Notes: generated from the letters alone by a model not told the origin. A stretch of 64,000 bases of DNA from Buttiauxella brennerae ATCC 51605 (GCF_001654925.1 NZ_LXER01000006.1:496001-560000); one strand, 5' to 3'; shown: positions 41,824-53,464, numbered from the stretch's first letter. Made by a program: numbers and translations.

Positions 41824-41976
41824 TGCTACCGCTCCGTAAGTAATCACAAGAGACAATTCTTGTGCTGCATACAGTAGCCATTGTTAGCGGGCAATAAAGT
41901 GAAGTGATTCACAGAAGGGCGATAAAAGTATCAGGTGATTACTTTGGTTTTTTTTGGGGGGGGAAAGAGTTGAGAT

Positions 41977-42018
41977 AAAAGAATAAATAACGGCTTCTTT
42001 GAAAAAGAAACCGTTATT
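41977..42018 (-). terminator. Terminator of mcbA
   Basis: A 15-bp stem AATAACGG.TTCTTT/AAAGAAACCGTTATT with one mismatch, and on the minus strand a T-rich tail (TTATTCTTTTAT). Confidence 0.75.
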
Positions 42019-42047
42019 GAGCATACCCCGGGGATAAACTTTTGAGA

Positions 42048-42308
42048 CTATTTATAAATAGTCGCGGTACCGAACATCCGGTTTTCACCGCTAGCAGAGT
42101 TAACAACAAAACCTTTTGCACCTTCTTCTTTCGCTTTTTCTCCAAGCTTGGTTTGTAGATCATCAAGGTTTGCCGCACCGGAGACAGAAACTGTTCCTGC
42201 CGGGCGAAGCTGACCGGTATTTGCATCAGACATTTCCTGAGCTGCCATGGTTGCAAACGGTAATGCCGCAAGGGTGACAACCGCAGAAAAATACAGCAAT
42301 TTTTTCAT
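42048..42308 (-). CDS. mcbA: McbA, small periplasmic DUF1471 protein
   Basis: 86 residues. The signal peptide ends near Ala23 (ATMAA), followed by one BhsA/McbA domain: SDANTGQLRPAGTVSVSGAANLDDLQTKLGEKAKEEGAKGFV, ending GTATIYK. The SGQLRPAGTVS core identifies McbA (YbiM), involved in colanic acid/biofilm traits under McbR control. The ATG at 42308 is used rather than a codon two earlier. It is upstream of the conserved rlmF-ybiO stretch. Confidence 0.93.
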   Translation of the reverse strand: MKKLLYFSAVVTLAALPFATMAAQEMSDANTGQLRPAGTVSVSGAANLDDLQTKLGEKAKEEGAKGFVVNSASGENRMFGTATIYK

Positions 42309-42486
42309 AATCACATCCTCATCGCTTTTGGGAGCCGATTAAAAAAACATCAGCTCTCAAAGTGTAGGTGTAATGCGGTAAACCATAGACGCAAAAAACT
42401 GATGGACTTATGCTTATTTTTTGAACAACAAAACTTGACGAAGTACTTACAAATCAGTTAGATACAGGTGCATGATTTTGCTGATT

Positions 42487-43113
42487 TTATCGGGCGTCGG
42501 GGCGAACCATATCGAAACGCTGAGCTTCATCAATGGTGTAATATGCTGATGGGCCTCCCGCTCGCAGCACGGGTTTTGCCAGCGCGGTTTGGTAAATGCC
42601 CTCTATAAGTAGAGACTCGTCGATATGAACGGCCACGACTTCGCCCAGTACCAGCCAAGTATCAATCGCTGTACCGTTGGCAGTCGTTAGCTGAATGCAC
42701 TGAGACAGGCGACACTCAAAGTTAACCGGACTTTCTGCCACAAGGCTTGCTTTGACTTTTTGCCCGACAACGGCAGTTAAACCCGCGCGAACAAACTCAT
42801 CTTCACCATGCGGTATGGAGGCAGAAGTTTCATTCATCTGCTCTGCCAGTTCACGCGTGGCGAGGTTCCAGACGAACTCTTTTGTCTCAACGATATTGCG
42901 CACGCTGTCTTTCCAGCCGCTGCTGGCGAAACCGATAATCGGTGGGCGATAATTAAAACAGTTAAAAAAGCTGTATGGCGCCAGGTTTCGTTTTCCCAGG
43001 CTATCGTATGATGCAATCCAGCCAATAGGGCGCGGGCCGATAATCGCGTTAAGCGGATCATGGGGTAAACCGTGGCCGTCGGCAGGCTCGTAGTAATAAC
43101 GTTTTGTGGACAT
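42487..43113 (-). CDS. Flavin reductase-like FMN-binding split-barrel protein
   Basis: 208 residues, cytoplasmic. The flavin-reductase fold is recognisable by GPRPIGWIASYDSLGKRNLAPYSFFNCFNYRPPIIGFAS and NIVETKEFVWNLATRELAEQMN. Members reduce or bind FMN and often act as partners of monooxygenases. No monooxygenase is adjacent, so the partner is unknown. Not present between mcbA and rlmF in E. coli. Confidence 0.85.
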   Translation of the reverse strand: MSTKRYYYEPADGHGLPHDPLNAIIGPRPIGWIASYDSLGKRNLAPYSFFNCFNYRPPIIGFASSGWKDSVRNIVETKEFVWNLATRELAEQMNETSASIPHGEDEFVRAGLTAVVGQKVKASLVAESPVNFECRLSQCIQLTTANGTAIDTWLVLGEVVAVHIDESLLIEGIYQTALAKPVLRAGGPSAYYTIDEAQRFDMVRPDAR

Positions 43114-43205
43114 AAAACCTCTGCATCAGTAGTGAAATTGGCGTGGTGTATTTACCCGGCTGGCTTCACAGAGTATCTTACGCGCCCACACAAGGAGAAG
43201 CCGCA

Positions 43206-44147
43206 ATGAAAACCCCTGCCACCATTAAACCTGGTTTGCACCCACGCAACCGTCACCGTGACCGTTATGATTTCCCTGCGCTGACGCAAAGCAGCCCGGC
43301 ACTCGGCGCGTTTTTACGCCCAGGCCCGCACGGTGAAACCACGGTTGATTTTGCCGATCCTCTGGCGGTGAAAGCGCTCAATCAGGCGCTGCTGGCGCAT
43401 TTCTACGGTGTGAAACAGTGGGATATTCCTGAAGGTTTTCTTTGCCCTCCCGTTCCGGGACGTGCTGATTACATTCACCACCTGGCTGATTTGCTGGCTG
43501 ACAGTAATGGCGGTGTGGTGCCTTCTCAGGCTTCAGTGCTGGACGTGGGTGTTGGCGCAAACTGTATTTACCCGCTGATTGGTCAACACGAATACGGCTG
43601 GCGTTTCACTGGAACAGATGTCGATCCTGAAGCGCTGACCAATTCAACGGCAATTATTGATGCCAACCCAGGGCTTACGCGCCTGATTCGTTTGCGTCGC
43701 CAGAAAACCCCAGGCGCTATTTTGCCGGGTGTGATTCATAAGAATGAAATGTTTGATGCCACATTGTGTAACCCACCGTTCCACGATTCCGCGCAGGCGG
43801 CACGCAGTGGCAGCGAACGTAAACGCGTAAACCTCGGCCAGGCTAAAGACGGCGCGCTGAACTTTGGTGGCCGCGAGCAAGAGCTGTGGTGTGAAGGCGG
43901 CGAAGTCGCTTTCGTCAATCAGATGGTGGACGAAAGCAAAGTATTTGCCCGCCAGGTTCAATGGTTCACCTCGCTGGTTTCTCGCGGCGAAAACCTGCCG
44001 TTGATTTATCGCGCGTTGCAGGAAGCCGGTGTTGAGAAAGTCGTGAAGAAAGAGATGGCACAGGGTCAGAAGCAAAGCCGCTTCGTCGCCTGGACCTTTA
44101 TGAATGACGCACAACGCGCTCGTTGGGCTGCTACGCGTTACAAGTAG
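43206..44147 (+). CDS. rlmF: 23S rRNA (adenine(1618)-N6)-methyltransferase RlmF
   Basis: 313 residues. A SAM methyltransferase with motif [18 protein letters not shown], acidic GTDVD and the N6-adenine motif NPPF. The Lys/His-rich start ([23 protein letters not shown]) is as in E. coli RlmF (YbiN). It modifies A1618 of 23S rRNA. The ATG at 43206 has AAGGAG and replaces a longer open frame. Convergent with ybiO with no gap. Confidence 0.95.
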   Translation: MKTPATIKPGLHPRNRHRDRYDFPALTQSSPALGAFLRPGPHGETTVDFADPLAVKALNQALLAHFYGVKQWDIPEGFLCPPVPGRADYIHHLADLLADSNGGVVPSQASVLDVGVGANCIYPLIGQHEYGWRFTGTDVDPEALTNSTAIIDANPGLTRLIRLRRQKTPGAILPGVIHKNEMFDATLCNPPFHDSAQAARSGSERKRVNLGQAKDGALNFGGREQELWCEGGEVAFVNQMVDESKVFARQVQWFTSLVSRGENLPLIYRALQEAGVEKVVKKEMAQGQKQSRFVAWTFMNDAQRARWAATRYK

Positions 44148-46403
44148 TCAAATTGTAGGGTTGGCAGGCGGCAGCATCCCCGCCGCTGCCTGTGACTCCT
44201 GAAGCGCCTGAGCAGCATCGCCGCCAGGCTGTTTCACCTGCACGGTTTGCACGGGTGGGCGAACCCCCGCCGCATCGAAGTGCTTTTTCACCATCCCATC
44301 TAACGCAAATCGTACCGTCCACTGTTTCAGTGGTTGGGTGGTAAACGATACGCGCACCGTAAAGGCCTGGTTGGTCAGCCCGACAATACCCGCAAATGAC
44401 GGCTCTCCAATCACCAGCATACGAATCTCATCCTGTTTCATCAGCTCATCAACCGCTTCTTTCAAAATGCGATTGGCTTTATCGACATCTTCTTGTCTGT
44501 CGACATCATAGTTCGCGACAAACGAACCAATGCCGCGCACAAAGTTGGCGAAGGTGGTTATCGAGGACCACGGAATGATGTGGTACGCCCCGGTATCCTG
44601 GCGCACGCCAACGGAACGAATCGACATCCGCTCAACGCTGCCGGTGATGGGGCCGATAGTCACTAAGTCACCGGTATTCATCCCATTTTCAAACTGAATG
44701 AAGACGCCGGTAATAATATCCTTCACCAGGGTTTGCGCACCGAAACTGATGGCTAAACCCAGTGCGCCAGCCCCGGCCAGTAATGGGGCAATATTAACGC
44801 CTATTTCTGAAAGCAAAATCATGATTGTGATGGTGCTGATCACCACTGCCAACGCGTTGCGGAACAGGGTTAACAGCGTGCGGGTACGCGCGCTGGGCAT
44901 CGGGCGGCCATGAATATCCGACGCCAGACGGTTCTCAATCAGGCTTGCCAGCAATGTCCAGCCAACGGCGGAAAACAGTAAGATGAGCACGATACGAATC
45001 ATTATATCGATAGTTTTCTCACCGGTATCGTTGGCAATCCACGCCCAGAAATCAAACAGCCCCCAGGCATTGAGCAGCAACATCACCGCCACGCAAACCG
45101 TCAGCACACGCGCCAGTTTCAGCGAAGCAGATATCCAGCTGTTGAGGCGTTTTTGCAGCTCAGGATAGTTACGCTGCACTTGCGGTGACAACGTGATGGT
45201 TTTTGCCAGCCAGCGCGAAAGCATGCCAGAGACAAAGGCCGCGATGCTGATAATGGCGAGGCTATGAAGTGACGCCGCCATCATCCATTTCAGGCTATTT
45301 CCCGGGTCGAATAACGAAAAGAAAAACAACGCCACAAAGTAGGCACTTGCCAGCCAGTGCCACACCAGCGCGAAGGCACGGATAAACAGACTGAAAAACG
45401 CCATTGAGCGGTCAGCCAACTGGATCAGGTTTTGTTGGATCTGGCGTTTATTATGGAAAATCAGATACAGCGCCCAGAGCGTGATGCACAGCATGATCAC
45501 CACATTGGCGATTGCACCTGCCTGCACATTCACCTGGTTGGAGATAATCGGCACCGCGACCAGAATGCCGTAACCAATCAGGCTGCTTAAGCCCGCGAGG
45601 CGAATATTCCAGTATTTCGCGCTTTGGTCGGTCACCGGGAATGGGCGCAGGTCGGAGAAGCGTGGGCAGAAAATTAAACGCAGCGTCGCTTTAAAGAACT
45701 CGATCAGCGCAAAAGCGTTCAGAAACAGCCCTTGCTGACGGGCGATGGTGCGATTGCCCGCGTTCATCATGTCGCTAAATATTTGCCCGACGAAAAGAGT
45801 CAGCGCCAGTAATAACAAATCAATAATAAACGCGCTGATGATCATGAGCGGTAGATGGAACCAGCTTGATCGGTCGCGATTCTTTTTGCGGCCCCACTTC
45901 CCCATACGCGCCCAGACTGGCGTCATGCAGGCGCGAATCAGCAGGTAAAAGGCAAAGACCGAGACAACCAGCATCGTAAAGTGGGTCAGGGCGTTATAAA
46001 AAGTCTGCGGGTTAAATGCTTTGTGCGGGGCGCCTGCGATATTTCGATGCAGTTGAGCGAAGCGTTGGGCAAGCTCACCACCGTAATAGCGACTGACATC
46101 GGTGACGTTTTCGAGAACGGTTTTGTCTTCGCTGAGTTGTTCAGGCGGAGCGATGGTTGGCACCGGTTCTGGCGGTGGCGTGGCGGCTACTTTACGCAAT
46201 TGCCCAATCAGTTCCTCACGTGATTGCGAGTTATCCAGCACATCGGCAAGAGCCGAATAGGCTTTCTTTTTTTCTTCCAGATTCGGTTCGGCGGGTGGGG
46301 CGGTCGCATTCTGTTGGGCGGATGCGGCAACAGTCGCCGCCGGTAGAGTGACGGCCTGCGTTTGAAAGCTAAACATGCACAGCAGTAGCAAGAGTAGCGG
46401 CAC
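44148..46403 (-). CDS. ybiO: Moderate-conductance mechanosensitive channel YbiO (MscS family)
   Basis: About 751 residues. A signal peptide (PLLLLLLCMFSFQTQAV) precedes a periplasmic region (residues about 25-130) and roughly 11 membrane helices. The C-terminal MscS pore and beta domains are clear: LLAGAGALGLAISFGAQTLVKDIITGVFIQFENGMNTGDLVTIG. It releases solutes on osmotic downshock. The frame is open to 46502, but the GTG at 46403 has GGAGG 5 bases upstream and starts the signal peptide, so it is chosen over a GTG located inside the repeat at 46496. Confidence 0.93.
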   Translation of the reverse strand: MPLLLLLLCMFSFQTQAVTLPAATVAASAQQNATAPPAEPNLEEKKKAYSALADVLDNSQSREELIGQLRKVAATPPPEPVPTIAPPEQLSEDKTVLENVTDVSRYYGGELAQRFAQLHRNIAGAPHKAFNPQTFYNALTHFTMLVVSVFAFYLLIRACMTPVWARMGKWGRKKNRDRSSWFHLPLMIISAFIIDLLLLALTLFVGQIFSDMMNAGNRTIARQQGLFLNAFALIEFFKATLRLIFCPRFSDLRPFPVTDQSAKYWNIRLAGLSSLIGYGILVAVPIISNQVNVQAGAIANVVIMLCITLWALYLIFHNKRQIQQNLIQLADRSMAFFSLFIRAFALVWHWLASAYFVALFFFSLFDPGNSLKWMMAASLHSLAIISIAAFVSGMLSRWLAKTITLSPQVQRNYPELQKRLNSWISASLKLARVLTVCVAVMLLLNAWGLFDFWAWIANDTGEKTIDIMIRIVLILLFSAVGWTLLASLIENRLASDIHGRPMPSARTRTLLTLFRNALAVVISTITIMILLSEIGVNIAPLLAGAGALGLAISFGAQTLVKDIITGVFIQFENGMNTGDLVTIGPITGSVERMSIRSVGVRQDTGAYHIIPWSSITTFANFVRGIGSFVANYDVDRQEDVDKANRILKEAVDELMKQDEIRMLVIGEPSFAGIVGLTNQAFTVRVSFTTQPLKQWTVRFALDGMVKKHFDAAGVRPPVQTVQVKQPGGDAAQALQESQAAAGMLPPANPTI

Positions 46404-46495
46404 GGCGTTCCTCCGAACTGAAAAGTCAGACAAAGGAATAAGTATAGAGCGCGGGGGGTTGTGGTCGGGAAAACAGGAATTATCTGGAGGGTCGC

Positions 46496-46539
46496 CCCTC
46501 ACCCCGGCCCTCTCCTGGGGGAGAGGGTTAGGGTGAGGG
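46496..46539. repeat. Palindromic intergenic repeat, second copy (CCCTCACCCCGGCCCTCTCC type)
   Basis: An imperfect 20-bp inverted repeat (right arm GGAGAGGGTTAGGGTGAGGG) between ybiO and glnQ. It shares 16 bases with the element at 7488-7524. Both are hairpins in gene gaps, indicating a dispersed repeat family of this genome. Confidence 0.8.
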
Positions 46540-46546
46540 CGAAAAC

Positions 46547-47269
46547 TCAGGAAACGTGCTGCAAGAATTCCTGCAAACGCTGACTAGGCGGGTTATCAAT
46601 CAGCTCTTGCGGGTTACCATCTTCAGCGATGCGCCCTTTATCAATGAAGATCAAGCGCGATGCGACTTTGGCGGCAAAGCCCACTTCGTGAGTCACGATA
46701 ACCATCGTCATGCCTTCTTCAGCCAGATCCTGCATAACTTTCAGCACTTCATGACGCAGTTCCGGGTCGAGAGCAGAAGTGGGTTCATCAAACAGCATCA
46801 TTTTCGGCTTAACCGCTAATGCACGGGCAATAGCCACACGCTGTTGCTGGCCACCGGAAAGCTCTGACGGATAGTGATGCGCACGCTCCGCGAGGCCCAC
46901 TTTAGCCAACAGCTCTTTAGCCAGTTTATCGGCGGCCTCTTTTTTCAGGCCACGCACACGAATCGGACCAAAGGCGACGTTTTCCAGCGCGGTCAGGTGT
47001 GGGAACAGGTAAAACTGCTGGAACACCATACCGGCTTCCTGACGAATCAGGCGCTCGTCGACTTTCGGGTCGTTGACCTTCAGGCCGTCAACAAACAGGT
47101 CACCACTGGTGATGTCTTCCAGCTTGTTGATGCAGCGCAGCAGCGTGGATTTACCAGAGCCTGATGGCCCGATAATCACAACAACTTCGCCTTGTTTAAT
47201 ATCGAGGTCGATATTATGCAGCACCTGGGTTTTGCCAAAGTGCTTAGAAACGTTCTTAAATTCAATCAC
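46547..47269 (-). CDS. glnQ: Glutamine ABC transporter ATP-binding protein GlnQ
   Basis: 240 residues. Walker [10 protein letters not shown], signature [15 protein letters not shown], Walker [12 protein letters not shown] and the switch TH. It powers high-affinity glutamine import with GlnP and GlnH. Its ATG overlaps the glnP stop (ATGA). Near-identical to the E. coli protein and same gene order, glnH-glnP-glnQ. Confidence 0.97.
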   Translation of the reverse strand: MIEFKNVSKHFGKTQVLHNIDLDIKQGEVVVIIGPSGSGKSTLLRCINKLEDITSGDLFVDGLKVNDPKVDERLIRQEAGMVFQQFYLFPHLTALENVAFGPIRVRGLKKEAADKLAKELLAKVGLAERAHHYPSELSGGQQQRVAIARALAVKPKMMLFDEPTSALDPELRHEVLKVMQDLAEEGMTMVIVTHEVGFAAKVASRLIFIDKGRIAEDGNPQELIDNPPSQRLQEFLQHVS

Positions 47270-47925
47270 AGGATTTTCATCCTTCTTTCCAGACGGCGCA
47301 GCACGAAGCTCAGCACCAAAGTAATAATCAGATAGAAGACCGCAACGGCACTCCAGATTTCAAGTGCGCGGAAGTTTCCGGCAATAATTTCCTGGCCCTG
47401 GCGAGTCAGTTCAGCCACACCAATAACGATGAACAGCGAGGTATCTTTGATGCTGATAATCCATTGGTTGCCCAATGGTGGCAGCATACGGCGCAGCGCC
47501 AGCGGCATAATCACGTGGCGAATCGTTTCGCGCTTAGACAGACCCAGTGCTAGTCCAGCTTCCTGGAAACCTTTATGAATCGACAGCACAGCACCACGGG
47601 TAATTTCCGCGATGTACGCACCGGAGTTGATCATAATGGTGACAACGGCCGCGCTGAACGGGTCAATACGCAGGTCAGGAATGGCCATTGGCAGGGCGAA
47701 GTAAATAAACATCACCTGCACGACAATTGGTGTGCCGCGAATGACTTCGATAAAAACTAATGCGATGTGGTTGGCAATCCAGCCGCCGTAAGTACGGGCG
47801 AAACCAGCGACCAGACCAATTATCAGACCGCCAAACAACCCGATGACCGAAATCAGCAAAGTCATTTTGGCGCCTTCAAACAAAATCGGGATTGCAGGCC
47901 AAATGGCGCTCCAGTCGAACTCCAT
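47266..47925 (-). CDS. glnP: Glutamine ABC transporter permease GlnP
   Basis: 219 residues with five membrane helices and the EAA loop ([40 protein letters not shown]). Homodimeric permease of the HisMQ type. Between glnH (with a hairpin in the gap at 47964-47980) and glnQ. Confidence 0.97.
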   Translation of the reverse strand: MEFDWSAIWPAIPILFEGAKMTLLISVIGLFGGLIIGLVAGFARTYGGWIANHIALVFIEVIRGTPIVVQVMFIYFALPMAIPDLRIDPFSAAVVTIMINSGAYIAEITRGAVLSIHKGFQEAGLALGLSKRETIRHVIMPLALRRMLPPLGNQWIISIKDTSLFIVIGVAELTRQGQEIIAGNFRALEIWSAVAVFYLIITLVLSFVLRRLERRMKIL

Positions 47926-47963
47926 GATTAATTCCTATATGTTACCGTGGTTCAAAAATAGCA

Positions 47964-47980
47964 GGGGCGAAAGCCGCCCC
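47964..47980 (-). repeat. Intercistronic hairpin glnH-glnP
   Basis: A 6-bp GC stem GGGGCG/CGCCCC in the 84-bp gap. It could stabilise the glnH message, giving binding protein in excess. Confidence 0.5.
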
Positions 47981-48009
47981 CGAGTCTTACTTAAATCATT
48001 TTAGATTTA

Positions 48010-48928
<919 letters not shown>

Positions 48929-49075
48929 GTAAATTGAGAGGGAAGTCAGGCGTCTAGTTTTACCGCAACTTGAGGCGGCAAAACAACCAATCGTTAACGA
49001 TTGTGTGAAGTGATTATTACAAATGGGTAACTTGTGCCGCAGGGATAAACAATTTCGTGCGCTAAAATAGTGCAA

Positions 49076-49101
49076 CCATCCTCCCGAATACAGGAGGATG
49101 G
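49076..49101 (-). terminator. Hairpin terminator of dps
   Basis: A 9-bp stem CCATCCTCC/GGAGGATGG with an 8-nt loop, 20 bp after the dps stop; the minus-strand tail is only moderately T-rich. Confidence 0.65.
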
Positions 49102-49120
49102 CGTAACAATCTGCTAGCAA

Positions 49121-49890
<770 letters not shown>

Positions 49891-49898
<8 letters not shown>

Positions 49899-49915
49899 TC
49901 GCAATAATCACGGTA
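49891..49915 (-). terminator. Hairpin downstream of rhtA
   Basis: A 9-bp stem TACCGTGAT/ATCACGGTA with a 7-nt loop, 15 bp beyond the rhtA stop; AAATATTT follows on the minus strand, giving a moderate terminator. Confidence 0.6.
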
Positions 49916-49929
49916 AATAATGAAGAGAA

Positions 49930-50817
49930 TTAATTTACATCAACGCTGGTAATCTGCGGTTCACGCTTAATCGTCAGGGTTGAACCGACTGATGCGGCAA
50001 TGATGGAGAGCAATGCCAGCCACTGCACAAGTGTCAGGTGCTCACCGAGGAACAACATGCCGGACAACGCCGCAAGCCCTGGCTCCATGCTCATCAGCGT
50101 GCCAAACGTGCGGGTAGGCAAACGTGTCAGCGCAATCATCTCCAGCGAGTAGGGCAATGCTGTCGACAAAATCGCGACACCCAGACCCAGCGGTATCAGT
50201 GACCAGTGCCAGAGCGCTTCGCCGGCCTGCCACGCGCCAATCGGCACAAAGATAATCGCCGCAATCAGCGAACCGAAAGCTACTGTTGCCGGGCCGTGAT
50301 CGGCTCCTGCTTTTTGGCCAAACAGAATGTAAATTGCCCAGCACCCGCCAGCGCCCAGCGCAAAAGCAGCACCAGCTAAGTCAACGCTCGAAATAGACTG
50401 ACCGAGCGGCAACAGGAACCACAGGCCTAACACCGCCAGAATCACCCAGACGAAATCAACGGCGCGGCGCGACGCGAACAGCGCTACGGCAAGGGGCCCG
50501 GTAAATTCGAGTGCGACGGCGATCCCTAGTGGGACAGTCTGAATAGATAAATAGAAGAGGTAGTTCATGCCCCCGAGCGCCAGGCCATACATCAGCAACG
50601 GGAAACGCTGCTCCGCCTTAAAGCGCAGCCGCCACGGTTTAAATATCACCACCAGAATTAAGGTGCCCAAAGCCAGGCGCAGTGCGGTGACACCCGGCGC
50701 GCCAACCAGCGGGAACAGTGATTTTGCCAGCGAAGCACCACTTTGAATGGAGGTCATAGCAATCAAAAGAACAACGATAGGTAACCAAACGGGGGTTTTA
50801 CGTGGCGATAGCGGCAT
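49930..50817 (-). CDS. rhtA: Threonine/homoserine exporter RhtA
   Basis: A 295-residue DMT-superfamily inner-membrane exporter with ten helices and two EamA repeats. The N-terminus LPIVVLLIAMTSIQSGASLAKSLFPLVGAPGVTALRL and the stretch GTLMSMEPGLAALSGMLFLGE match E. coli RhtA. It exports threonine and homoserine. It keeps its E. coli neighbours dps and ompX. Confidence 0.95.
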   Translation of the reverse strand: MPLSPRKTPVWLPIVVLLIAMTSIQSGASLAKSLFPLVGAPGVTALRLALGTLILVVIFKPWRLRFKAEQRFPLLMYGLALGGMNYLFYLSIQTVPLGIAVALEFTGPLAVALFASRRAVDFVWVILAVLGLWFLLPLGQSISSVDLAGAAFALGAGGCWAIYILFGQKAGADHGPATVAFGSLIAAIIFVPIGAWQAGEALWHWSLIPLGLGVAILSTALPYSLEMIALTRLPTRTFGTLMSMEPGLAALSGMLFLGEHLTLVQWLALLSIIAASVGSTLTIKREPQITSVDVN

Positions 50818-51187
50818 CCTGCGTCCTGTCAGTTAATGTCTAATTTCAGTCAAGAAAATAAAAGTAACACCAGTGTAAATGATTAAGTTATGGCTGGTTG
50901 AGAATTCATTTAAAAAAATAATTGGCTGATACCGTACCATAAGGGCCTGATTGCGTAAGATTTGTTCAGATTAAATTAAGAATTATCTGGATGACGATGC
51001 TGCAATTCATGCCAATAATTAACGCGTTTTTAGACAAAAGCACTGTAAATTGAAGGGACTACGATGTAATGGAAATGTTCTGTTACATGAAAGAAATGGT
51101 TAGACAACGTAAATGTCGCAGAGTTTCCTACACAATTTTGATATATTAAAAACTTAGAAGTTACTTGAAGCACATTTGAGGTGGATT
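50818..51187. promoter_or_regulatory. rhtA-ompX divergent intergenic region
   Basis: 370 bp, AT-rich, without a supported gene. It must contain the rhtA and ompX promoters and the long ompX leader that is the target of small RNAs in E. coli (CyaR). An AATTTTGATATATTAAAAACTT stretch 50 bp before ompX is a possible -10 area. No clear repeats or terminators were seen. Confidence 0.4.
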
Positions 51188-51691
51188 ATGAAAAAAATTG
51201 CATGTCTTTCAGCACTGGCTTGTGTTCTGGCCGTTTCCGTTGGTACCGCATCTGCAGCTAGCACCGTAACTGGCGGCTACGCACAGAGCGATATGCAGGG
51301 CAAAGCTAACAAAGCTGGCGGTTTCAACCTGAAATACCGTTATGAAAACGACACCCCGCTGGGTTACATCGGTTCTTTCACTTACACCGAGAAAAACCGT
51401 AGCGAAGCTGGCGTTTACGACAAATCACAATACTACGGCATCACTGCTGGTCCTGCTTACCGCATCAACGATTGGGCAAGCATCTACGGTGTAGTCGGTG
51501 TTGGTTACGGTAAATTCCAGAACACTGATTACCCAGCTAAAGCTGATACCAGCGATTACGGTTTCTCTTACGGCGCAGGTATGCAGTTTAACCCAATCGA
51601 AAACGTTGCTCTGGACGTTTCCTACGAGCAGAGCCGCATCCGTAACGTTGATGTTGGCACCTGGATCGCTGGCGTGGGTTACCGCTTCTAA
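51188..51691 (+). CDS. ompX: Outer membrane protein OmpX
   Basis: 167 residues. The signal peptide ends at ASA (residue 23), and the mature 8-stranded barrel begins ASTVTGGYAQSDMQG and ends in Phe (GVGYRF). It is the Ail/OmpX-family surface protein with protruding strands. The GAGGTGG box precedes the ATG at 51188. A strong terminator follows at 51714. Confidence 0.97.
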   Translation: MKKIACLSALACVLAVSVGTASAASTVTGGYAQSDMQGKANKAGGFNLKYRYENDTPLGYIGSFTYTEKNRSEAGVYDKSQYYGITAGPAYRINDWASIYGVVGVGYGKFQNTDYPAKADTSDYGFSYGAGMQFNPIENVALDVSYEQSRIRNVDVGTWIAGVGYRF

Positions 51692-51713
51692 TTTCACTTT
51701 AACCGGTGAAAAT

Positions 51714-51743
51714 AAAAATCCGCCCTTTGTGGCGGATTTTTTT
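51714..51743 (+). terminator. Terminator of ompX
   Basis: Stem AAAAATCCGCC/GGCGGATTTTT with a short loop and T7 tail. Confidence 0.92.
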
Positions 51744-51877
51744 ATTCCCTTTTTTGACGCTGCAACGGCGTTGTCTCAACTCACTTCCCCGAATCACTTA
51801 CTGTTGTAAGCTCATCGGGATAAGTTCGTTTGCCGCCTTGTTGCAACACCAGCTAATCAGGGAATGAACCTGAAATA

Positions 51878-53464
51878 TCAGCGAGTCTTTGTCTCAAACA
51901 CATCCGTCTGCAAATGAGTATAGTCCACCTGCTTCAACTTAAAGTTGGTGATGTAGACAGGCCCTGCGTTTTGCTCAGAAATGAACTTGTACTTCGGCGT
52001 TAACTCTTTGGTTTTAATCCCCGTCCACGCAGAGAAGAAATTCAGGAAATCATTCGCTGAACGGCGCGCTTTGATCTGACGGTGCGTTTTATCATCGCTT
52101 GAAAGCACCATAAACGGCACCTGGAAGTTTTGCTGGAACTCATCATCATGAGCCAGATACTGCACTTTAGTACCGCGTTCTTTGATAGCCAGACCGTGAT
52201 CGGAGAAGTAAACCATCGAGAAACTTTCGCCGCTGTTTTGCAGCTGCTGATAAAGCTGCTTTAGCAGGTCATCGGTTTGCGTCATGCTGTAGAGATAGCA
52301 GGATGTCTCTTTCGACTGGACGAAATCTTTGTATTTGCCCTGAGTACGGTCGCACGCCTGCGGGTGAGAGCCCATCAAATGCAGGACAATCAGTTGTGGC
52401 GTGGTGTGCTGAGTGGCAAACACCTGAGCCGTCATCTTTAACAGCGCTTCATCACGGGTATTTTTATCCGCTTCAAAATCACCACTTTTCAGGAACTGCA
52501 CTTCATCCGCGCGTTTAGCGATGCTGGCAATGGCAGTATCGTACTCACCAATTTGCCCCTGGTTTGAGAACCACCACGTCTGGAAACCTGCGCGGTTTGC
52601 CAGGGTAATAATGTTGTCCTGATATTGTGGTTTGCCGTCTGTGACGCGGTTGAGCGTCATGCCCAGCGATTTCTGTGTTGAACCACTGGCCGCGACATAA
52701 TCCATAAAGATATTGCCGTTCACCTGGCTTGCGAACGGGGTGTTATCCCAGTGGCCGCCAAAGGCCCCTAACGCATCGCGACGCGCACTTTCACCAATCA
52801 CCACGACATAAGTGTGGTACTTCGGTTTTACCGCCAGCACGTTCCAGGTGTCCTTCATTTCTGAGAAGGCCCGCATGCGGGTTTGCTCGTCTATCACTTC
52901 CTGGTTGTTAACCACAACATCTTTGACAAAGCGGAATACCGGATAGCCGGAGTCTTTAATTTTAAATACGCCGCCGTACGCCAGGTTTTGTACTGGTGCG
53001 ACAAAGAAGCAGACCACGCTCACCACCAGACATAGGCTGTCGAAATGGCACCATGCTCTTTTTTTCGGGGTCACTTTGCGGCGCACGGCAATAACCCCGA
53101 GAGCCAGAATAAACAACGAAACCAAATAGCTGTACCACGGGAAGATAGTCATCAATTCCGTGGATTCTTCGAAGTTGGTCGAGTGCAGGGCAAGCAGGGT
53201 ATTAAAGTTCGGCGAGCCGTAGGCCTGGCCAAAAGGGAAATACATCGCCGCGATTACGCTGCAAATCGCCAGCAATCCTTTTTGTAATTTAGGGCTGCTT
53301 CGCCAAAGCAAAAGTAATATGCAGCTAAAAGCCACGGCATACAGGATGCTGAATTCATAACCGAGTGCGAAGTTAATCAGTAATGACTGAAGGAAATAAA
53401 AACCAGTCCACGGATTGAGCGCAATAGCGCGGGTCGTCAGGGTATCTTTAACCGTTAAATTCAT
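51878..53464 (-). CDS. opgE: Phosphoethanolamine transferase OpgE (YbiP)
   Basis: 528 residues. Five N-terminal membrane helices are followed by a periplasmic sulfatase-type domain. Catalytic features: VVIGESARRDALGAFGG with the nucleophile in SGSTQKS, and YFSDHG for metal binding. OpgE adds phosphoethanolamine to osmoregulated periplasmic glucans. Same neighbours (ompX, mntS) as in E. coli, where I recall it as ybiP. The ATG at 53464 fits the conserved MNLT start. The 317-bp gap 53465-53781 upstream shows no gene and probably holds the opgE promoter and the mntS 3' region. Confidence 0.94.
   Translation of the reverse strand: MNLTVKDTLTTRAIALNPWTGFYFLQSLLINFALGYEFSILYAVAFSCILLLLWRSSPKLQKGLLAICSVIAAMYFPFGQAYGSPNFNTLLALHSTNFEESTELMTIFPWYSYLVSLFILALGVIAVRRKVTPKKRAWCHFDSLCLVVSVVCFFVAPVQNLAYGGVFKIKDSGYPVFRFVKDVVVNNQEVIDEQTRMRAFSEMKDTWNVLAVKPKYHTYVVVIGESARRDALGAFGGHWDNTPFASQVNGNIFMDYVAASGSTQKSLGMTLNRVTDGKPQYQDNIITLANRAGFQTWWFSNQGQIGEYDTAIASIAKRADEVQFLKSGDFEADKNTRDEALLKMTAQVFATQHTTPQLIVLHLMGSHPQACDRTQGKYKDFVQSKETSCYLYSMTQTDDLLKQLYQQLQNSGESFSMVYFSDHGLAIKERGTKVQYLAHDDEFQQNFQVPFMVLSSDDKTHRQIKARRSANDFLNFFSAWTGIKTKELTPKYKFISEQNAGPVYITNFKLKQVDYTHLQTDVFETKTR

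Noticed and set aside
46404-46502. N-terminal extension of ybiO to a GTG at 46502
   Set aside because: It starts in a palindromic repeat, lacks an RBS, and places charged residues before the signal peptide; the GTG at 46403 has a strong GGAGG.
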